Part shown: in pieces, positions 1-6,100 of the stretch | Numbering within the stretch: the stretch's first letter is position 1 | How the letters are laid out: every line of letters begins with the position of its first letter | Source: an uncultured Pseudomonadota bacterium | GTDB lineage: Bacteria > Pseudomonadota > Gammaproteobacteria > Burkholderiales > Thiobacillaceae | Direction of reading: 5' to 3' | Length of the DNA stretch: 7,054 nucleotides | Assembly: GCA_903918705.1 (NCBI GenBank) | Contig: CAIXFP010000856.1 | Coordinates: 1 to 7,054, forward strand | The notes under the pieces: generated by a model | Seen by the model: only the letters and a program-made list of their open reading frames with translations | Told to the model about the DNA's origin: nothing | Databases searched by the model: none | Translations under genes and position numbers: made by a program

Positions 1-205
1 CCTGGTGCAATCCTCGTTCTGGGGCGGCCTGGTGGCCTGGTTCCGCGAGCAACTGGTCAAGGAAGGCATGATCGACCCGGCCGACCTGGATCTGATCCAG
101 GTGATCGACGAGCCCGACCAGGTAGTGGCCGCCATCTTCAGCCATTACGAAACCCGTGGTTTCGAGCCTTCGCCGCAGGAGCGCGAGATTCTCTTCAATC
201 TGTGA
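1..205 (+). CDS. LOG family / TIGR00730 Rossmann-fold protein, C-terminal end (5' partial)
   Basis: Only the last 67 codons are present, read in phase from base 2; the gene begins upstream of the window. The visible tail has the pattern FWGGLVAWFREQLVKEGMI followed by DLDLIQVIDEPDQVVAAIF and a short GFEPSPQER end. This is the usual C-terminus of the LOG-like ('lysine decarboxylase-like') Rossmann proteins, in which this part forms the last helices of the nucleotide-binding fold. Characterised family members are cytosolic phosphoribohydrolases that split nucleoside 5'-monophosphates such as cytokinin precursors; many bacterial members have no proven substrate. The catalytic PGGxGTxxE motif would lie upstream, so activity cannot be judged here. 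The family call is from recognition of the tail only. Confidence 0.75.
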   Translation, partial: LVQSSFWGGLVAWFREQLVKEGMIDPADLDLIQVIDEPDQVVAAIFSHYETRGFEPSPQEREILFNL

Positions 206-227
206 GGACTGAGGCGGGGAGCGGGGC

Positions 228-236
228 TGCTAGAAT
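228..236 (+). promoter_or_regulatory. possible extended -10 promoter for the DUF2782 gene
   Basis: The bases TGCTAGAAT fit an extended -10 element (TGn followed by TAGAAT) 27 bases before the ATG at 264. No good -35 box is seen about 17 bases upstream. It is placed sensibly, between the stop of the LOG gene and the next start, but it remains a motif match only. Confidence 0.35.
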
Positions 237-263
237 CAGATCGTCCCTTACGAGATAGAAATC

Positions 264-596
264 ATGCGCAAGACCGCCCTCCTGCTCGCCACGCTGCTCG
301 CCGTCGCCATGCCTTCTGCCCGAGCCGACAAGCCCAGGCTCGAACCCCTGCCCGACATTCCGCCGCCGCCCGGCGTGGTGGATCCGTCGCTGGAACCCCA
401 GATCACCATCACCACCCATGGTAGCGACCGGGTGGAGGAATTTCGCATACGGGGTCGGCTCTACATGATTCGGGTTACCCCGCCGGGGGAACATCCCTAT
501 TACCTGGTGGATCAGCGCGGTGATGGCGCGATGCGCCGCTACGATGACCTTTCCCCGAATTTCCAGGTGCCCATGTGGGTGATTTCGGAGTTCTGA
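264..596 (+). CDS. DUF2782 family small exported protein
   Basis: A 110-residue protein with a typical Sec signal peptide at residues 1-21: a short basic start (MRK), a hydrophobic core and a cleavage-like ARA-D site. A Pro-rich linker (PLPDIPPPPGVVDPSLEP) follows, then a compact domain with EEFRIRGRLYMIRVTP, YYLVDQRGDG and a terminal PMWVISEF. This order matches the DUF2782 family of beta- and gammaproteobacteria, whose function is unknown; the length is normal for the family. It is probably periplasmic. The ATG has only a weak purine-rich ribosome site (GAGATAGAA). It is followed by an intrinsic terminator, so it is likely its own transcription unit. The family call is confident; no biochemical role should be inferred. 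Confidence 0.85.
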   Translation: MRKTALLLATLLAVAMPSARADKPRLEPLPDIPPPPGVVDPSLEPQITITTHGSDRVEEFRIRGRLYMIRVTPPGEHPYYLVDQRGDGAMRRYDDLSPNFQVPMWVISEF

Positions 597-614
597 AACC
601 CGCCGGGTTGACTG

Positions 615-645
615 AACGCCGCCTTCCCGGCGGCGTTTGCTTTTT
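615..645 (+). terminator. intrinsic terminator after the DUF2782 gene
   Basis: A perfect 9-bp stem, AACGCCGCC (615-623) with GGCGGCGTT (629-637), has a 5-base loop (TTCCC) and is followed by TGC and five Ts (641-645). This is a textbook Rho-independent terminator starting 19 bases after the stop codon. It ends only nine bases before the next start codon. Confidence 0.88.
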
Positions 646-654
646 ATCGTAGCC

Positions 655-1413
655 ATGACCCCACTCACCATCTCGCGTCCCCCCGCCTCCGCCGGCCTGC
701 TCTGGATCAAGGAGGCCTGGCGCCTGTTCCGGCTGGCGCCGGTGCCCTGGATGGGCATGACCGCCCTGGCGTTCATGGTGATCATCGGCGTCAACATGAT
801 TCCCTGGGTCGGCCATGTCGCCATCGAGCTCCTCTCTCCTTTCCTGGTGGCGGGATATTTCTCCGCCAGTCGCGCGGCCCAGTCCGGCGAGCCGGTGACC
901 TTCGTCCACCTCGGCGCCGGCGTCCGGAGCGGCGGCGATGCCCTGCTGCGGATCGGCGCCGTCTACCTGATCGGCGCGCTGCTGGTCTTCGCCCTGGTCA
1001 AGGGAGTGACCGGCAGCGACCTGCGCGAGGTGCTCCAGCAGATGCAGGATCCCGCAGGGCTGTCGCCGGCCGACTTCAACAGCCTGGTTGCCGGCGCCAT
1101 GCCGGCCATGCTGCTGGCCTCCCTGGTGTTCGCGCCCTTGCTCATGGCCACCTGGTTTTCCCCGGGCCTGGCCCTGTTCGACGGTTTCCCGGCGGGGCGC
1201 GCCCTCTGGTGGAGCCTGTGGGCCTGCTGGGTGAACTGGCGTCCGATCCTCTATTACAGCCTGGTACTGGGCGTGTTCGGGACGCTGGCGTTGATCATGC
1301 CGTTCGGCCTGGGCATGCTGGTCTTCCTGCCGCTGACTCTGATTTCCACTTACGTCGGCTACCGCGCGATTTTCACCCCGGACGCCGTGCCGGAGGCCAC
1401 CGCCGCGCCATGA
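655..1413 (+). CDS. BPSS1780-type polytopic inner-membrane protein
   Basis: A 252-residue integral membrane protein. After a short N-terminus (SAGLLWIKEAWRLFRLAP) there are about five to six hydrophobic spans, roughly at residues 30-52, 55-72, 98-118, 146-172, 195-215 and 215-238. The pattern 'W..EAW.LFR..P..W' before the first span, and a GYF.A loop (residues 66-71) between spans 2 and 3, are what I associate with the BPSS1780 family of betaproteobacteria, whose role is unknown. The ATG at 655 is chosen because the in-frame TTG at 637 lies inside the terminator stem; there is no convincing Shine-Dalgarno sequence. Its stop codon overlaps the start of the following haem protein gene (ATGA), which suggests coupled expression and perhaps a shared role at the membrane. 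Confidence 0.7.
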   Translation: MTPLTISRPPASAGLLWIKEAWRLFRLAPVPWMGMTALAFMVIIGVNMIPWVGHVAIELLSPFLVAGYFSASRAAQSGEPVTFVHLGAGVRSGGDALLRIGAVYLIGALLVFALVKGVTGSDLREVLQQMQDPAGLSPADFNSLVAGAMPAMLLASLVFAPLLMATWFSPGLALFDGFPAGRALWWSLWACWVNWRPILYYSLVLGVFGTLALIMPFGLGMLVFLPLTLISTYVGYRAIFTPDAVPEATAAP

Positions 1414-1895
1414 AGGCGTTGCTGCTCGCCCTGCTCCTGCTCGCCGCCACGGCGCGAGCCGGCGGCGAAACGGTGAAATTCGGCGACGTCCTCAATCAGA
1501 AATTCCACCATCCGCGTTGCCTGAACTGCCACCAATTCAACAGCGCCCGCCACCAGGGGCGCGCCTTCAATTCCCACAGCGCCCGCTATCTCTGTGACCG
1601 CTGCCATAGCGCCAACCTCACCGGACTGCGCCACGGCGAATGGATGGCGCCGCCGGAAGAAATGGACTGGACCGACCTGGACGCACGCGCGACCTGTATG
1701 TTGATCAAGCGCAACCTGGACGGCGACGACCAGGCGGCGAACCTGCTGGCGCACCTGCTCGGCGATGTGCGCGTACGCTGGGCCCTGGACAACGGCATGA
1801 CCCCGGGAGGCCGCTTCCCCCACGTCCCCGGCGGTTATGCCGAGTTCTCCCGGCAGGCGCGGGAGTGGGTGGGTGACGGCATGGCGTGCGAGTAA
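1410..1895 (+). CDS. exported di-haem cytochrome c-like protein
   Basis: A 161-residue protein starting at the ATG that overlaps the upstream TGA. Residues 1-17 are a Sec signal peptide (MKALLLALLLLAATARA). Two c-type haem-binding motifs follow: CLNCH at residues 37-41 and CDRCH at 62-66, 25 residues apart. Between them are His33, His34, His48 and His56, possible axial ligands. The C-terminal half has WMAPPEEMDWTDLDARATC, a pattern I loosely associate with proteins annotated as 'isoquinoline 1-oxidoreductase subunit', though nothing here shows that activity. It is predicted to be a periplasmic electron carrier matured by the cytochrome c assembly system. Haem attachment follows from the motifs; the redox partner is unknown. 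The upstream membrane protein is its only obvious operon partner. Confidence 0.75.
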   Translation: MKALLLALLLLAATARAGGETVKFGDVLNQKFHHPRCLNCHQFNSARHQGRAFNSHSARYLCDRCHSANLTGLRHGEWMAPPEEMDWTDLDARATCMLIKRNLDGDDQAANLLAHLLGDVRVRWALDNGMTPGGRFPHVPGGYAEFSRQAREWVGDGMACE

Positions 1896-1940
1896 GGGGG
1901 TGGACTCGCGCGGGGGCGACACTCCCGCACAGCCCCCCCC
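1896..1940 (+). terminator. possible GC-rich transcription end after the cytochrome gene
   Basis: Directly after the stop codon, GGGGG (1896-1900) can pair with the C run at 1933-1940, enclosing a second stem GCGGG (1910-1914) with CCCGC (1924-1928). No T tract follows, so this is not a standard intrinsic terminator; it may stop transcription with Rho or simply be chance GC-rich pairing. Confidence 0.25.
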
Positions 1941-2055
1941 TGTAAGCACCATGTAAAACAATGGATTGCAAATGGAACACGGTCCGTAAGGCACTACATG
2001 GGCGTTGTTGAGCAAGGATTGTCCGCCGCCGGGCGTAACCGTTAACCTGCCGGCG
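1941..2055. other. non-coding; possible right-end remnant of an IS66-type element
   Basis: No gene is seen here. The bases TGTAAGCACC (1941-1950) resemble the GTAAGCG-type terminal repeats of IS66 elements, and they lie beyond the 3' end of the adjacent minus-strand IS66 transposase fragment, where such an end would be expected. No matching opposite end was found, so the assignment is tentative. Confidence 0.25.
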
Positions 2056-2610
2056 TACTAAACCCTGCTTGTCGAAACAAGTCTGCACCCAGGCGAAGAA
2101 CTCATCCACCAGGGGCTTGGAGTGGATCAGGCGATCCTCGCGTTTCTTCTCGCCGGTTCGCCTTCGCTCCCTGATTTGCGCCTCGATGGCATAAATCGCC
2201 CCAATCTGATCCTGCGCCTGGGCGGCCAGCTTCGGCTCCGCCCGTTCCGCCTCGATGAACTTGCGCCGGGTATGCGCCCAGCACTGGGCATGGGTCAGGC
2301 CGGTCTTGCCGGCGTACTGGGCATAAGCGGCGTAACCGTCGGAGAGCAGCACGCCGCGTTCCACCGGGGTGAGGCCGAGCGCCTTTTCCACGTTGGCGTG
2401 GGCCCGGCTGTCGAAGAACGGGAAACATACCTCGTCCAATTCGTCGTAGATCGGCCAGAAGTAGCCGCCCTTCAACTTGCCCGGTTCGGCCCGCCCCGCC
2501 TTGATCGGGGTTTCGTCCATTGCCTTGATGTGCGAGGTGCGAATTGAAGCCAGTTGCGCATCAAAGATCGGCTCCAGCAGCGCTGCGCCCTGGGCTGCAA
2601 TCTGGGTCAA
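2056..2610 (-). pseudogene. IS66 family transposase, central fragment (truncated at both ends)
   Basis: About 185 codons on the minus strand match the central catalytic region of IS66 transposases (TnpC). Visible hallmarks are AMDETPIKAGR with the first catalytic Asp (codon 2515-2517), GGYFWPIYDELDEVCFPF, the second Asp in LLSDGYAAYAQYA (codon 2338-2340), THAQCWAHTRRKFIEAE, and SKPLVDEFFAWV near the end. The N-terminal leader and zinc-binding region are missing beyond 2610. At the other end the similarity stops near 2056, before the conserved segment bearing the last catalytic Glu. An active IS66 transposase is about 500 residues, so this is a dead remnant. The frame itself stays open past the junction into unrelated sequence. 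The accessory genes TnpA and TnpB are not present. Confidence 0.85.
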
Positions 2611-2639
2611 CCAGGGCCGGCGACGAAGCTGACCTCGGC

Positions 2640-2785
2640 GCGACTGCCTTCGAGGACGCCGACCGGCGCGGGCGGACTGGCGCGTACGCGCGTGCCGTCT
2701 TGCGCCACGGCCTGAAGTTTGAGCACCCCACCGCCATCAGGCTAGCCAGGTTGGCGCTCAACAGGTCACCGCTTCACGCTACCTG
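2640..2785 (-). pseudogene. transposase remnant, IS1182-like, frameshifted
   Basis: On the minus strand, LLSANLASLMAVG (2726-2764) continues, after a shift of one base in a G run near 2726, as VLKLQAVAQDGTRVRAS (2676-2726). The joined reading resembles the segment before the catalytic core in IS1182-type transposases, where 'VAQDG.RVRAS' is characteristic. An in-frame stop lies just upstream of the matching part, and the similarity fades below 2676. It abuts the IS66 fragment, so one element probably inserted into or recombined with the other. The assignment rests on one short motif. Confidence 0.42.
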
Positions 2786-2997
2786 TCCAGCGACTGCAGG
2801 CTATTCATTTCAACTCACCCCAGGCGTATGATCGTGCTCAATACCAATGTTTACATTACGGTTATGTACTACGTGACACAAGCAGGGCAAGCCACGGGGT
2901 GGCCGGAAACCAGTTAGAAACCATCTGCCAATAATGCCGCGGCGAGTCGAAAGCGGATTGATCTGTTTTTCCATTTGCACCAGAACAACAAGAAATA
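2786..2997. other. intergenic stretch with nothing recognised
   Basis: I see no credible gene, RNA or insertion-sequence end here. It is richer in A and T than the left part of the window and probably holds the promoter of the large downstream gene, but no -35/-10 pair stands out. Short pieces such as TTTACA (2850-2855) and TTGATC (2958-2963) lack a fitting partner box. Confidence 0.4.
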
Positions 2998-3102
2998 AAT
3001 GAAACATGGCGTAGGGCTACGCCATTCCTGCCAAGCGGGAACCTGAGCGCCGATTACGCAACTGTTTTGCGTACGGGCTCGCTTTCATAGCAACGTTTCA
3101 TT
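2998..3102 (+). promoter_or_regulatory. structured 5' leader RNA (multi-helix junction) of the large repeat gene
   Basis: The bases can form a compact branched fold. The closing helix P1 is AATGAAAC (2998-3005) with GTTTCATT (3095-3102), a perfect 8 bp. Inside it lie P2, ATGGCGTAG (3006-3014) with CTACGCCAT (3017-3025); P3, 3026-3031 with 3035-3040, including one G-U pair and a CAA loop; and P4, TACGCAA (3055-3061) with TTGCGTA (3067-3073), prolonged by CCG/CGG and GAGC/GCTC down to 3045 and 3080 with two bulges. P1 and P2 abut without a gap. There is no T tract, so this is not a simple terminator. I do not recognise a known riboswitch class. It could instead be a small mobile palindromic element with 8-bp ends. 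The pairings are seen directly; the regulatory role is inferred. Confidence 0.5.
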
Positions 3103-3116
3103 GCACTCGGGAGTGC
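3103..3116 (+). promoter_or_regulatory. ribosome binding site inside a palindrome
   Basis: GGGAG at 3109-3113 is a good Shine-Dalgarno sequence, seven bases before the ATG at 3121, and it decides the start. It sits inside the perfect inverted repeat GCACTCGGGAGTGC, so a hairpin of about five pairs would hide it. The palindrome begins at the base after the leader's closing helix. Confidence 0.55.
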
Positions 3117-3120
3117 TCTC

Positions 3121-6100
3121 ATGAACCGCAATCACCTATCACAAGTTATTGCCGGAATGGATATTTGGCCCCAATCAGGGAAATACAACGAATGGCTCCA
3201 ATTGCCCGGATTTGGGATGCTGGTACGGTTAATCCAGGCCTGTGGTAGCCGTGCTCTGCGGCTCAAAATCCTCCTGATCTTGCTTGCATTTATGGCCGGC
3301 CGGCCCGCGCTCTCCTGGGCTTTCGTACCGGGCACCTACACCGGCTCGGGATATACCGTCACGGTAGGTAGTGATGGTTTGGTGAAGAGTGTGGCCATTT
3401 CAAAAACGATAGATGGCATTCGATCTGAGATATATACCGCTGATACCAGAATTTACAAAGACATTGCAACAACCATTTATCCGCCCTATTCGACCAATAC
3501 GACAACTTCATTCTCGGGAAGCGGGTATATCGACAACTACACCACCTATTCATTTACTGGAAGCCTTTATGGAGATGCGTATCCCTATATCATCGCATTA
3601 AACCAGAGCATATCGTATTCCCACCGTTATACAGTTGGTCTCTGGTGGGCAACCGAGAACGCTAGCGAGTCGGGAATAATCAATCTCTCGCACGATACGC
3701 TGGCCAATGACACGATTCCTCCCACGATTACCAATTTCACCCTGGGGGCCAGCGGAAATTCGCTCACCGTGCCCATCAGTTCGCTGACCGGAGTGGATAC
3801 TCCCAGCTATGGTCTGGTCTATTTTCTGGTAAGTGAATCATCGGCCGCGCCTACGCCTACCAACACTAGTTGGAGTCTGACACCGCCCGCCAGTTATACC
3901 TTCACCTCGGTTGGCAGCAAGACCCTATACGCCTGGGCGAAGGACTGGATTGGCAATATTTCCTCAAGCCGGAGCGCGACCATTCTTGTCGCCAAGATGA
4001 GCCAGGTAGTGAGTTTCGGCACTGCACCGTCGGTCGTGGTAGCAAGCACCGGCACCCTCTTGGCAAGCGCCACCTCCGGCCTGGCGGTGAACTTCAGTTC
4101 ACTGACGCCCGGCGTATGCACGGTCAGCGGCAGCACCGTGACCGGCGTCACGGTGGGCACCTGTATCATCTCCGCCAATCAGGCGGGCAATGACATCTAC
4201 AACCCTGCCGCGCTGGTATCCCAGTCCTTTTCGGTCGGCAAGGGCAGTCAGGCCATCCATGTCACTGCGATGGCTGTGGCGACGCGCAACGACCACACGG
4301 TGGCGCTCAAATCCGACGGCACAGTAGCAGCGTGGGGCTCTAACTCCAGCGGCCAACTGGGCGATGGCAGCGCGACGGCTCGCCCTAGCCCGGTGGCGGT
4401 GCCGGGTCTTACCGGAGTGGTGGCGGTGGCGGCGGGCTCCGGCCATACGGTGGCGCTCAAGTCCGATGGCACGGTGGCGGCGTGGGGATCTAACTCCAGC
4501 GGCCAACTGGGCGATGGCACCATGACGAATCGCTACAGCCCTGTGGCGGTCCCGGGACTCACCGGAGTGGTGGCGGTGGCGGCGGGCTGTAGCCACACGC
4601 TCGCGCTCAAGTCCGACGGCACGCTGGTGGCATGGGGATATAACGGCAACGGCGCAGTGGGCGATGGCACCACAACGAATCGCACCAGCCCGGTGGCGGT
4701 GCCGGGACTCACCGGAGTGGTGGCGGTGGCGGCGGGTTGTAGCCACACGCTCGCGCTCAAGTCCGATGGCACGCTGGTGGCGTGGGGAGATAACACCTAC
4801 GGCCAACTGGGCGATGGCACCACGACGAATCGCCTTAGTCCCGTGGTGGTACCGGGACTCACCGGGGTAGTGGCGGTGTCGGCGGGTCAGAACCACACGA
4901 TAGTGCTCAAGGCCGACGGCTCGCTGGTGGCGTGGGGATCTAACACCGACGGCCAACTCGGGGATGGCAGCACGACGGATCGCCATAGTCCCGTGGCGGT
5001 GCCGGGGCTCACCGGGGTGGTGGCGGTGGCGGCAGGCTACGACCACACATTGGCGCTCAAGTCCGATGGCACAATGGCGGCGTGGGGGAATAACGGCTTC
5101 GGGCAACTGGGGGATGGCAGCGGGACGAATCGCGCTAGCCCGATGGTGGTTCCGGGGCTCTCCGGGGTGGCGGCACTGGCGGCAGGATATGGCTATACGG
5201 TGGCGATCAAGTCCGACGGCACGATGGCGGCCTGGGGATCCAACTTCGACGGCCAGCTGGGGGATGGCACCACGACGGAACGTTTTAGCCCGGTGGTGGT
5301 CTCCGCCCTGCCAGGAACGGGAGGATTCAGTTTCTCGCCCACGTCGCTTGGGGTAGGCAGAGTCACGACCGTGAGTACGACCGCCAACTCCGGCCTGCCA
5401 GTAAGTTTCAGCAGCCTGACTCCGGCCATCTGCAGCGTCAGCGGCAACACGGTCACGGGTATCGCCGTCGGTACCTGCACCATCGCCGCCGACCAGGCGG
5501 GCGACGCCAATTATTTAGCGGCCGCCCAGGTGCGGCAGAGCATACAAGTTCTCCTCAACCAGACGATTGGCGCAATCGGTTTCTCGTCTGCACTGGTTGT
5601 TGGCGGCACGACTACGGCCAGCGCCTCGGCCAGTTCCGGGATGTCGGTGGGTTTCAGCAGCCAGACGCCGAGTGTATGTACGGTGAGTGGCAACTTGATC
5701 ACAGGCATTACGGTGGGGACCTGCATCGTCGCCGCCGATCAGGCCGGCAATGCCAGCTATATTTCGGCCATCCAGGTGATACAGAATATTTCTGTCGGCA
5801 AGGGCAATCAGTCCATCGGCGCAATTGGCCTATCTCCGGCCACTCTGGCTGTGGGCACTATCACCACGGCTAGTGCCGCCGCTACTTCCGGATTGTCTGT
5901 GAGCTTCAGCAGTATCACACCGAGCATTTGCACAGTCAGTTGCGGCACCATAACGGGCGTCAATACCGGCATCTGCACTATTGCCGCCGATCAGTCGGGC
6001 AATGTCGACTTCAATACGGCGGCCCAAGTCACAATGAACATCTCCGTTGGCAAGGGTCGCCAAAACATCGGTACTTGGGTCACAAAGGTGTCAGCAGGCA

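Noticed and set aside
195..909. Long minus-strand open frames across the DUF2782 and membrane-protein genes
   Set aside because: They run across two well-supported sense genes and a terminator, and their Arg/Gly/His-rich translations resemble no protein family I know.
2122..2547. A 141-codon + strand open frame
   Set aside because: It is the exact antisense of the IS66 transposase fragment, whose minus-strand motifs are clear.
2850..2878. Sigma-70 promoter for the large gene at TTTACA
   Set aside because: At 16-18 bases spacing there is no acceptable -10 box (GTGACA at best).
3030..3075. Partial likeness to a cobalamin riboswitch (GGGAA followed by CGCAACTGT, like the B12 box)
   Set aside because: The spacing between the two pieces is too short and the later conserved AGGAGACC-type part is missing. 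The CGCAACTGT match also lies inside the P4 hairpin and its loop.
2998..3102. Integron attC site or tRNA-like cloverleaf as an explanation of the leader fold
   Set aside because: The ends do not carry the RYYYAAC/GTTRRRY core sites of attC, and the helices have neither the arm lengths nor the conserved loops of a tRNA.
4099..5106. A 335-codon open frame on the minus strand opposite RCC1 block 1, and similar antisense frames at 6091-6708 and 6642-7034
   Set aside because: They repeat with the same 150-bp period and consist of low-complexity His/Arg/Ala or Ser/Pro/Ala text. They are by-products of the GC-rich codon bias of the true sense gene.
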